Below the pieces are notes generated by a model that saw only the letters and a program-made list of their open reading frames with translations, was not told where the DNA came from and did no database searches. Shown here piece after piece: positions 11,001 to 17,608 of a DNA stretch of 64,000 nucleotides (positions are counted from its first letter, which is position 1; every line of letters starts with the position of its first letter). Both the position numbers and the translations under genes were made by a program. The DNA comes from Streptomyces sp. F63 (GTDB lineage: Bacteria; Actinomycetota; Actinomycetes; Streptomycetales; Streptomycetaceae): assembly GCF_018070345.1 (NCBI RefSeq), contig NZ_JAGPXX010000003.1, positions 186,001 through 250,000 of the forward strand, given 5' to 3'.

Positions 11001-11451
11001 CGTCCGCATCCGGGGCAGCATGGACCGGGTCGAGGCGGACGCCGAGGGACGCGCCTACGTCGTCGACTTCAAGACCGGCAGGTCCAAGCCCGCCGGCCCG
11101 GAGGTCGCCCGCCATCCCCAGCTGGCCGTCTACCAGCTCGCGGTGCGCGAGGGAGCGCTGGACGAGGTCTTCGGGGGCCGCACCCCGGAGACGGGCGGCG
11201 CGGAGCTCGTCCATCTGCGGCTGGGGGCGCCGGAGAGGGACGGCGGTGACGCCCTGCCCGCCGTCCAGGCACAGGAGCCGCCGGTGACGGATTCCGGCGA
11301 GCCGGCGGACTGGGTGAGCGGGCTGCTCGCCGACGCGGCCGGCCGCGTCCTGGACGAGCGCTTCACCCCCGGCACCGGCCGGCACTGCGGGCACTGTGCC
11401 TTCCAGAGCTCCTGCTCCGCCCGCCCCGAAGGGCGGCACGTCGTCGACTGA
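8008..11451 (+). CDS. adnA: AdnA-type helicase-nuclease subunit
   Basis: The 1147-residue protein is a UvrD/PcrA-like SF1A motor fused to a RecB/AddB-like nuclease. Walker A is AGPGTGKTTT (Lys62), motif II is VDEYQDTD (Asp265-Glu266) and the motor ends with VAATRARERLVV. The nuclease shows GSMDRVEA, VDFKTG (Asp1020, Lys1022) and HPQLAVYQ. Cys890, Cys1127, Cys1130 and Cys1136 are placed like an AddB-type Fe-S cluster. Residues about 465-520 are a Gly/Ala-rich insert containing a 15-bp tandem repeat. Known: AdnA pairs with AdnB to resect double-strand breaks. The GTG at 8008 is the closest start before the conserved region. The subunit is assigned from order relative to adnB and from mycobacterial synteny. 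Confidence 0.88.
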   Translation: MSTSFPPLSPHPRVRQPSTGPYRLVRTPPGPVDPPVLDAHQRAVVEHGGGPLLVLAGPGTGKTTTLVETVAARVRRGTDPERILVLTFSRKAAVELRDRMAARLGGHGPQATTFHSYCYALVRAHQDADLFADPLRLLSGPEQDVVVRELLTGQAELERRGRGPVRWPGDLRACLTTRGFADEVRAVLARSRELGLDPGALGAFAARTGRPDWSAAASFLAEYLDVLDAQGVLDYAELVHRAVLLARRPEVAAGIAGRYDAVLVDEYQDTDAAQVRLLHALAGRGRTLIAFGDPDQSVYAFRGADVNGILGFPQAFPRADGRPAPVRVLRTSRRSGAALLAASRLVTRRMPLPRLPAEVVRAHRALEPVREGGRAEVFTYPTAGAELDNIADILRRAHLEDGVRWNDMAVLVRAGGRSIPGVRRALTSAGVPVEVDGDDLPLRHEPAVAPLLTALRAAATAALPGRGGSADGRKADGRKAGGRDGGAEAGAPADAGAAAAAAEPGSEPGAEPEPGEAGLDTETALTLLTSPLGGMDGTDLRRLGRALREEERAAGNPLPRPSDVLLAEALAEPERLVAHDPAYAQRAQRLGTLLRKVRELLAGGGTAEEALWELWDGTPSWRRRLEQAALRGGAAGRNADRDLDAVCALFETAARAEERIGGRGALNFLEELDAQDIAADTLSGRAVRPDAVRLMTAHRAKGLEWHLVVVAGVQEGLWPDLRRRGSLLEADRIGRDGIAEPLTPGALLAEERRLFYVAATRARERLVVTAVKAPADDGDQPSRFLTELGTDPVDVTQRPRRPLSVAALVAELRATTVDPAASPALREAAAERLARLAALRDEDGRPLVPAADPARWWGLYEPTHNRVPLRDRDRPVALSGSALDQLVNTCSLQWFLGREVRADKPSTAAQGFGNVVHVLADEVASGRTPADLAVLMERLDSVWDSLAFDAPWKSRQEKENARAALERFLSWHVLDRGARTPVAGEHGFDVTLEAGEHAVRIRGSMDRVEADAEGRAYVVDFKTGRSKPAGPEVARHPQLAVYQLAVREGALDEVFGGRTPETGGAELVHLRLGAPERDGGDALPAVQAQEPPVTDSGEPADWVSGLLADAAGRVLDERFTPGTGRHCGHCAFQSSCSARPEGRHVVD
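9415..9444 (+). repeat. 15-bp tandem duplication inside adnA
   Basis: Two exact in-frame 15-bp copies (9415-9429 and 9430-9444), each encoding Ala-Asp-Gly-Arg-Lys, followed by a degenerate third unit (AGGR). They lie in the low-complexity insert between motor subdomains, so copy number could vary between strains without disturbing the fold. Confidence 0.85.
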
Positions 11452-11486
11452 CGTCCCTCCGCCGAACGTCACCCGGCGGAGGGACG
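11452..11486 (+). terminator. Strong hairpin immediately after adnA
   Basis: A 13-bp perfect stem (11452-11464 with 11474-11486) and a 9-nt loop begin directly at the adnA stop. No T-tract follows, as is common in Streptomyces. It should attenuate readthrough into adnB. Confidence 0.6.
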
Positions 11487-11663
11487 CGCGGCCCCGGCAG
11501 CGGGGGAGACAGCGTGCCGGTCGTCGCAGTCGTCCTCCCCGTCCGGTGGACCCTCCCCGGCCCACGGCGGCGGCCGAGCTGCCGGAGCCGGCACGGCGGG
11601 CGCCGGACCCGGCCTCCGTACTCCGGGGAGACCGCCGCGGGCCCGGCTGTCGGCGGGCACCGC

Positions 11664-11679
11664 TAGCCTCACTCGGGTG
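11664..11679 (+). promoter_or_regulatory. Leaderless -10 element of adnB
   Basis: TAGCCT followed by 7 nt and then the GTG start codon at 11677. No clear -35 was assigned. It implies that adnB has its own promoter, separate from adnA, and it supports this start. Confidence 0.5.
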
Positions 11680-14600
11680 GCAGCGCGCATCACCGACCCC
11701 GAGCAGCTCAAGGAGCTCCTCGGCATCCCCTTCACCCCGGAGCAGACGGCCTGCATCACCGCGCCGCCCGCCCCGCAGGTGATCGTGGCCGGAGCCGGCT
11801 CGGGGAAGACCACGGTGATGGCCGCCCGCGTGGTCTGGCTCGTCGGCACCGGACAGGTCGCGCCGGAACGGGTGCTGGGCCTGACCTTCACCAACAAGGC
11901 CGCCGGCGAACTCTCCGAACGGGTCCGCAAGGCCCTGTCCGCCGCCGGGGTCACCGACCCGGACCCCGGCCCCGGGGCCGCACCGGACGAACCCCCCGGC
12001 GAGCCGCGGATCTCCACCTATCACGCCTTCGCCGGGCAGCTCCTCAAGGAGCACGGCCTGCGCATCGGGCTCGAACCGACCGCCCGGCTGCTCGCCGACG
12101 CCACCCGCTTCCAGCTCGCCGCCCGTGTGCTCCGCACCGCCCCCGGCCCCTACCCGGCGCTCACCAAGTCCCTCCCCGCCCTCGTCGAGGACCTGCTCGC
12201 GCTGGACGCGGAACTCGCCGAGCACCTCGTGCCGCCGGAGCGGCTGCGCGCGCACGACACGGCACTGCTGCGCGAGCTGGACGGGGCCCGGCTGAGCAAC
12301 GCCGAGCTGCGGAAGGTCCCGGAGACCGCCCGCGCCCGGCTCGAACTCCTGGAACTCGTGAGCGCCTACCGCGAGGAGAAGCGCCACCGCGACCTCCTGG
12401 ACTTCGGCGACCAGATCGCGTTCTCCGCGACCCTCGCCCGCACCCGGCCCGAGGTCGGCCGGATCCTGCGCGAGCAGTTCGAGGTCGTCCTCCTGGACGA
12501 ATACCAGGACACCTCCGTGGCCCAGCGGATCCTCCTCTCCGCACTGTTCGGCGGCGGCACCGGCCACGCCGTCACCGCCGTCGGCGACCCCTGCCAGGCC
12601 ATCTACGGCTGGCGCGGCGCGTCCGTCGCCAACCTCGACGACTTCCCCCGGCACTTCCCCGAGGCCGCCGGCCGGCCGGCCCGCAGGCAGGCCCTCAGCG
12701 AGAACCGCCGCAGCGGCGGCCGCCTCCTCGACCTCGCCAACCGGCTCGCCGCTCCGCTGCGCGCGATGCACGAGGGCGTCGAGGCGCTGCGTCCCGCTCC
12801 CGGGGCCGAACGGGACGGCGGCGTGCGCTGCGCGCTGCTCCCCACCCACGCCGGGGAACTGGCCTGGCTCGCCGACTCCATCGCCCACCTGGTGCGCACC
12901 GGCACCCCGCCCGGCGAGATCGCCGTCCTCTGCCGTACCGCGGGCGACTTCGCCCGCATCCAGGGCGCGCTCGTCGAACGGGACGTCCCGGTGGAGGTCG
13001 TCGGCCTGTCCGGGCTGCTCCACCTGCCCGAGGTCGCCGATCTGGTCGCGGTCTGCGACGTGCTGCAGGACCCGACGGCCAACGCGGCACTGGTCCGGCT
13101 GCTCACCGGGCCGCGCTGGCGCATCGGCCCGCGCGACCTGGCACTGCTCGGCCGCCGGGCCCGTCTTCTCGTCCGCTCCCGGCCGGACGGCGACGCCGGT
13201 GACGACCCCGACCGGCGGCTGGCGGAGGCCGTCGAGGGCACCGACCCGGCCGAGGCCGTCTCGCTCGCCGACGCCCTCGACACCTTCCTCGTCCCCGACA
13301 GCCCGGGGCGGTCCGGCCCGCCCGGCCGCCCCGACGACGGACTGCCGTTCTCCGCCGCGGCCCGGGTACGGTTCGCCCGGCTCGCGGCCGAACTGCGCGA
13401 GCTGCGGCGTTCGCTCGCCGATCCGCTGATGGACGTCCTCCACCGGGTGCTCGCCACCACCGGCCTGGAGGTGGAACTCTCCGCCTCGCCGCACGCCCTG
13501 GCCGCCCGCCGCCGCGAGACGCTCGGCAACTTCCTGGATGTCGCCGCCTCCTTCGCGGCGCTCGACGGAGAGGCCGGGCTGCTGGCCTTCCTCGGCTTCC
13601 TGCGCACCGCCGCGCAGCACGAGAAGGGGCTCGACAACGCCCTGCCCGGCGGGGACAACACGGTCAAGGTCCTCACCGCGCACAAGTCCAAGGGGCTGGA
13701 GTGGGACGTCGTCGCCGTCCCGGGCCTGGTCGCCAAGCAGTTCCCGAGCGAACAGGCGCGCGACTCCTGGACCTCCCGGGCGAAGGTCGTACCGCACGCC
13801 CTGCGCGGTGACGCGGACACCCTGCCGGACGTCGCCGCGTGGACCGGCAAAGGGCTGGGTGCCTTCCGCGCCGCGATGAAGGAGCACCAGGCCACCGAGG
13901 AACTGCGGCTGGGCTATGTGACCTTCACCCGTCCGCGCTCGCTGCTGCTCGCCTCGGGCCACTGGTGGGGCCCGGCCCAGAAGCGGCCCCGCGGCCCGTC
14001 CGCGTTCCTCCACGCACTGCGCGAGCACTGCGAGGCGGGGCACGGGGAGATCGACGCCTGGGCCGAGCCGCCCGCCGAGGGCGAGGAGAACCCGGCCCTG
14101 CGGGAAGCGGCCGAGGAGCAGCCCTGGCCGCTGCCGCTCGACCCTGCAGCCCTGGCCCTGCGCCGTCGGGCGGCGGAACGGGTCAGGGCCCATCTGGACC
14201 GCCCGGACCCGGTGGCCCCGGCGCAGCGGGCCCTCCCCGCGGCGCCGGACGCGGGTTTCCCCGATCCCGGTCCGTCCGGAGGCGGGTCGGGCCGGGACGC
14301 GGCGCCGGGGAACGGGACGGAACCCGCCGGGGAGGCGTCCGCGGCCCGGTCGTGGGAGGCGGAGCCGTGGGGGGCGGAGGCGCCCGGCCCTGGGGTGCCC
14401 GGCCCCGAGCTGCCCGGCCCGGATCTGTTCGCGTGGCCGGAGATGCGGGAGACGGAGCCACCCCACGACCCGGACCGGCCGCCCCCGCCGGAGGACGAGG
14501 CGGAGCACGGGGACGGCCCGTTCCACCCGGGGACCGGTGCGCCCGCACGGCCCGCGGCCACGGGCCGGCCGGAGCACGGAGCCGGGCCGGCGCCGCCGGA

Positions 14601-15636
14601 GCGGGACGGCGAGTCCGCTCCGCCCGGTGACGGCGGCGGCAAGCCCCGCGAAGCCGTACCCGGCGCCGCACCCCGGGCCGGGGAAGCCGGGGAGCACCCG
14701 CCGGAGCCCGACGCGGAGCGTGCCGCCGGCCGTGCCCGCCCCGGCCGTCCCGGCCCCGTCCCGGCCCAGACCCGCGGCCCGGCCGGCCCGGCCGCCCGGC
14801 CCGCCCCTGTGACCGGCGCGGACGCGTACCGGGAAGCGGCCGCGGACCCGGGATCCGACGCCGGCCGGCTCGCGCCCGAGGAGGCCCGCACCGTCGCGTC
14901 CTGGGACCGGGACCTCGAAGCGCTCACGGGTGAGCTGCGGCGCGCCCGCGAGGCCGTGCGCGAGGTACCGGTACCCCGCACGCTGAGCACCTCGCAGGTG
15001 CTGCGCCTCGCGGCGGACCCCGAGGGCTTCGCGCGGGAGCTGGCCCGGCCGGTGCCCCGCCCTCCGCAGCCCGCCGCCCGCCGGGGCACCCGTTTCCACG
15101 CCTGGGTCGAGTCGCGGTTCGAGGAACTGCCACTGCCCCTGCTCGGACCGGATGAGCTCCCCGGCGGCATCGACGACGAGGGCCCGTCCGGACCGGAGAT
15201 CGCCGACGAGCGTGATCTGGCCGCGCTCAAGGAGGCGTTCGACCGGACTCCGTACGCGCGCCGCACGCCGTACCGCGTCGAGGCGCCGGTCCAGGTCGTG
15301 CTCGCGGGCCGGGTCATCCGGGGCCGCGTCGACGCCGTGTACCGGGACCGCGGCCCCGAGGGAGACATGTTCGAGATCGTGGACTGGAAGACCGGCCGCT
15401 CCCACTCCGCCGACCCGCTGCAGCTCGCCGTCTACCGGCTCGCCTGGGCCGAGCAGACGGGGGTGCCGCTGTCGTCCGTCACGGCGGCGTTCCTGTATGT
15501 CCGCAGCGGCGAGGTGGTCCGTCCCCGGGATCTGCCGGACCGGGCCGCACTGGAGCGCATCCTCCTGGGCGGGGGCCACGGCGACGGCGTGCACGGCGAC
15601 GGCCGTGGCGGGGACGACGGCCGCCCCGGACCCTGA
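11677..15636 (+). CDS. adnB: AdnB-type helicase-nuclease subunit with long low-complexity insert
   Basis: The 1319-residue protein is the second AdnAB subunit. The SF1A motor has Walker A AGAGSGKTT (Lys44), motif II LLDEYQDTS (Asp274-Glu275) and AHKSKGLEWDVV. The C-terminal nuclease has GRVDAVYRD, EIVDWKTG (Asp1236, Lys1238) and QLAVYRLAW. Residues about 846-1047 are an insert very rich in Pro, Gly, Ala and Glu between motor and nuclease, which explains why it is roughly 200 residues longer than mycobacterial AdnB (about 1100). The GTG at 11677 is supported by a leaderless -10. Known role: the leading motor of the AdnAB resection machine. The frame is intact across the insert. Confidence 0.9.
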   Translation: MAARITDPEQLKELLGIPFTPEQTACITAPPAPQVIVAGAGSGKTTVMAARVVWLVGTGQVAPERVLGLTFTNKAAGELSERVRKALSAAGVTDPDPGPGAAPDEPPGEPRISTYHAFAGQLLKEHGLRIGLEPTARLLADATRFQLAARVLRTAPGPYPALTKSLPALVEDLLALDAELAEHLVPPERLRAHDTALLRELDGARLSNAELRKVPETARARLELLELVSAYREEKRHRDLLDFGDQIAFSATLARTRPEVGRILREQFEVVLLDEYQDTSVAQRILLSALFGGGTGHAVTAVGDPCQAIYGWRGASVANLDDFPRHFPEAAGRPARRQALSENRRSGGRLLDLANRLAAPLRAMHEGVEALRPAPGAERDGGVRCALLPTHAGELAWLADSIAHLVRTGTPPGEIAVLCRTAGDFARIQGALVERDVPVEVVGLSGLLHLPEVADLVAVCDVLQDPTANAALVRLLTGPRWRIGPRDLALLGRRARLLVRSRPDGDAGDDPDRRLAEAVEGTDPAEAVSLADALDTFLVPDSPGRSGPPGRPDDGLPFSAAARVRFARLAAELRELRRSLADPLMDVLHRVLATTGLEVELSASPHALAARRRETLGNFLDVAASFAALDGEAGLLAFLGFLRTAAQHEKGLDNALPGGDNTVKVLTAHKSKGLEWDVVAVPGLVAKQFPSEQARDSWTSRAKVVPHALRGDADTLPDVAAWTGKGLGAFRAAMKEHQATEELRLGYVTFTRPRSLLLASGHWWGPAQKRPRGPSAFLHALREHCEAGHGEIDAWAEPPAEGEENPALREAAEEQPWPLPLDPAALALRRRAAERVRAHLDRPDPVAPAQRALPAAPDAGFPDPGPSGGGSGRDAAPGNGTEPAGEASAARSWEAEPWGAEAPGPGVPGPELPGPDLFAWPEMRETEPPHDPDRPPPPEDEAEHGDGPFHPGTGAPARPAATGRPEHGAGPAPPERDGESAPPGDGGGKPREAVPGAAPRAGEAGEHPPEPDAERAAGRARPGRPGPVPAQTRGPAGPAARPAPVTGADAYREAAADPGSDAGRLAPEEARTVASWDRDLEALTGELRRAREAVREVPVPRTLSTSQVLRLAADPEGFARELARPVPRPPQPAARRGTRFHAWVESRFEELPLPLLGPDELPGGIDDEGPSGPEIADERDLAALKEAFDRTPYARRTPYRVEAPVQVVLAGRVIRGRVDAVYRDRGPEGDMFEIVDWKTGRSHSADPLQLAVYRLAWAEQTGVPLSSVTAAFLYVRSGEVVRPRDLPDRAALERILLGGGHGDGVHGDGRGGDDGRPGP

Positions 15637-15639
15637 CGG

Positions 15640-15656
15640 GGGACGGCGGCCGTCCC
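15640..15656 (+). terminator. GC hairpin after adnB
   Basis: Arms 15640-15647 and 15649-15656 (GGGACGGC/GCCGTCCC) nearly abut a few bases after the adnB stop, so the closing pairs must open to form the loop. A plausible terminator without a U-tract. Confidence 0.4.
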
Positions 15657-15757
15657 GTCCGGTTCACCGTCTCCGGCTCCCCGTCCCCGCGGGCGGCTCC
15701 GTGCGCCGGCCGCCCCGCCCGGCGGCCTCGGCTCCCCGTCCGGATAGGCTCGTGGGC

Positions 15758-16159
15758 ATGAGCGTCGCCCCGGACAGTGCCGTCCGTGCTCGCGGTGCGT
15801 GCACCGCTGAGCACCGCACCGCCGTGTCCGGCGGCCGTGCCGGAACGCCACACGCCCGCCCTCGCCCGGTGGGGGACGCCCGTCCGCCCGCCCCGGGCCC
15901 GCGCCGCGCGCCGTCCTCCGCGCCGTTCCCTCCGGAAGCCCCGCACCGGACCCGCACGGCCGGCCCCCGGCCCCTCGCCGCGGAGCGCGGGATGACGCCC
16001 GCCGGTGAAGGTGAGCGAGAACACCGGATCCCCGAAGAGCGGTCCGGCCGAGAAGGGACCCGGGGGCCGTTCGTGCCCCCCGCGTCCGGCTCCCGCGCGC
16101 CGCACGCCCGTCCGCACCCGTCCGCATCGCCATTCCGGGGGAGTAGGAAGCAGCCGTGA
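15758..16159 (+). CDS. Hypothetical small ORF with a leaderless promoter (possible gene remnant)
   Basis: An open frame of 133 codons begins at an ATG preceded by TAGGCT and exactly 7 nt, the same arrangement as real leaderless starts in this window. The first residues are MSVAPDSAVRARG. After that the protein is Arg/Pro/Ala-rich with no recognisable domain and looks like non-coding high-GC sequence. It ends just inside nudC. From memory, related streptomycetes often have an M20 dipeptidase here whose N-terminus resembles MS-PDSAVR, so this may be the promoter and first codons of a deleted gene. It fills most of the 519-bp gap between adnB and nudC. Low confidence that it makes a functional protein. 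Confidence 0.25.
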   Translation: MSVAPDSAVRARGACTAEHRTAVSGGRAGTPHARPRPVGDARPPAPGPRRAPSSAPFPPEAPHRTRTAGPRPLAAERGMTPAGEGEREHRIPEERSGREGTRGPFVPPASGSRAPHARPHPSASPFRGSRKQP

Positions 16160-17100
16160 CCATCTCGACCGACCGCCCCGACGCGCCGGAGATCCCCCTC
16201 ACCGTCCCCGGCGGCATCGACCGGGCCGCGCACCACCGCTTCGACGAGGCGTGGCTCGCCGCGGCGTGGAGCCACCCGACGACGCGGGTCTTCGTGGTCT
16301 CCGGCGGCCAGGCACTGATCGACGAGACCCCCGACGGGCGCACCGAGCTGGTGATGACTCCGGCGTTCGAAGCCCCGGTCACCGAGACCCACCGCTACTT
16401 CCTCGGCACGGACGAGGAAGGCGTGCGCTACTTCGCGCTGCAGAAGGACTCCCTGCCGGGCCGCATCGACCAGTCCGCGCGGCCGGCGGGCCTGCGGGAG
16501 GCCGGAGTCCTGCTCGGCCCCCGCGACGCGGCACTGATGGCACACGCCGTCGCACTGGAGAACTGGCAGCGGCTGCACCGCTTCTGCTCCCGGTGCGGGG
16601 AGCGCACCGTCATCGCAGCGGCGGGCCATGTGCGCCGCTGCCCCGCCTGCGGCGCGGAGCACTATCCGCGCACCGACCCGGCCGTGATCATGCTGGTGAC
16701 CGACGACCGGGACCGCGCGCTGCTCGGCCGCCAGGTGCACTGGCCGGCCGGGCGGTTCTCCACGCTCGCCGGTTTCGTCGAGCCGGGGGAGTCGATCGAA
16801 CAGGCCGTGGTCCGCGAGGTCGCCGAGGAGGCCGGGGTCGCCGTCGGCGAGGTCCGCTATGTGGCGAGCCAGCCCTGGCCCTTCCCGTCGAGCCTGATGC
16901 TCGGGTTCCTGGCCCGGGCCACCTCGCCGCGCATCACGGTGGACGGCGACGAGCTGCACGAGGCGCGCTGGTTCTCCAGGGAGGAGCTGGGGGCGGCCTT
17001 CGAGTCCGGTGAGGTGCTGCCGCCGACGGGCATCTCCATCGCCGCCCGGCTGATCGAACTCTGGTACGGCAAGCCGCTGCCCGCGGGCCTCCCGCGCTGA
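16156..17100 (+). CDS. nudC: NADH pyrophosphatase / NAD-cap hydrolase NudC
   Basis: The 314-residue protein has every NudC hallmark: a zinc ribbon (Cys144, Cys147, Cys162, Cys165), a Nudix box from Gly206 (GFVEPGESIEQAVVREVAEEAG) and the family signature SQPWPFPSSLMLGF right after it. It hydrolyses NADH to NMNH and AMP and in E. coli removes NAD caps from RNA. The GTG at 16156 follows a GGGGGAG Shine-Dalgarno at about 16137. It is convergent with the mycoredoxin gene. Confidence 0.93.
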   Translation: MTISTDRPDAPEIPLTVPGGIDRAAHHRFDEAWLAAAWSHPTTRVFVVSGGQALIDETPDGRTELVMTPAFEAPVTETHRYFLGTDEEGVRYFALQKDSLPGRIDQSARPAGLREAGVLLGPRDAALMAHAVALENWQRLHRFCSRCGERTVIAAAGHVRRCPACGAEHYPRTDPAVIMLVTDDRDRALLGRQVHWPAGRFSTLAGFVEPGESIEQAVVREVAEEAGVAVGEVRYVASQPWPFPSSLMLGFLARATSPRITVDGDELHEARWFSREELGAAFESGEVLPPTGISIAARLIELWYGKPLPAGLPR

Positions 17101-17160
17101 GGGGGGCGCCGCGGGCGGCGGACGCCATGCGGTGACGGCCGGGCGGACCCGCCGGGCCGG

Positions 17161-17412
17161 TCAGACGCCGAGCCTGGCCTTCACCTGGGCCAGCGAGGGG
17201 TTGGGCAGCGCGGAGCCGTCCGGGAACAGCACGGTCGGCACCAGCTGGTTGCCGTTGTTCACCTTCTCCACGAACTTCGCCGACTCCGGGTCCTTCTCGA
17301 TGTTGACCTCGGTGTACGCGATGCCCGCACGCTCCATCTGGCTCTTCAGCCGGCGGCAGTAGCCGCACCAGGTGGTGCTGTACATCGTCACAGTGCCCGT
17401 CGTGGCGGTCAT
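17161..17412 (-). CDS. mrx1: Mycoredoxin (glutaredoxin-like thiol oxidoreductase)
   Basis: The 83-residue thioredoxin-fold protein has the redox pair Cys16-Gly-Tyr-Cys19 in the WCGYC context, LVPTVLF with the cis-Pro, and the length typical of Mrx1. Known: mycoredoxin reduces mixed disulfides of mycothiol, the actinobacterial replacement for glutathione. A perfect SigR promoter lies upstream, which fits a disulfide-stress function. Confidence 0.92.
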   Translation of the reverse strand: MTATTGTVTMYSTTWCGYCRRLKSQMERAGIAYTEVNIEKDPESAKFVEKVNNGNQLVPTVLFPDGSALPNPSLAQVKARLGV

Positions 17413-17452
17413 GGATTACGGCTCCTTCGCTCTCGCCTGGATACGGAGAGGC

Positions 17453-17479
17453 AACGTGCCGGCGCGGGCGGCCATTCCC
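17453..17479 (-). promoter_or_regulatory. SigR-dependent promoter of mrx1
   Basis: On the minus strand GGGAAT (17479-17474), an 18-nt spacer and GTT (17455-17453) match the SigR consensus exactly. It lies about 40 nt upstream of the mrx1 ATG. sigR itself is in this window. Confidence 0.85.
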
Positions 17480-17571
17480 GGAAGGAGCCCCGTCCGCGCG
17501 TGATCCGTCCCTCATCGCGCGCCGTCCGGCCGTGGGACCGGTACGACCGGAGGGCCGCGGCTGTGGACAAC

Positions 17572-17580
17572 CTCCCGGCC
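17572..17580 (-). promoter_or_regulatory. DnaA-box match upstream of uvrD2
   Basis: TGTGGACAA on the plus strand is TTGTCCACA on the minus strand, an exact match to the Streptomyces DnaA-box consensus. It lies 29 bp upstream of the uvrD2 start. A single box may be chance. Confidence 0.4.
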
Positions 17581-17608
17581 GTTCCCGGGAACCTGGCAGC
17601 ATGGCGGG

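Noticed and set aside
10471..15594. A 1707-codon open frame on the minus strand opposite adnA and adnB
   Set aside because: It is an antisense shadow of the helicase genes, made possible by high GC and low stop frequency. The plus-strand frames hold clear helicase and nuclease motifs.
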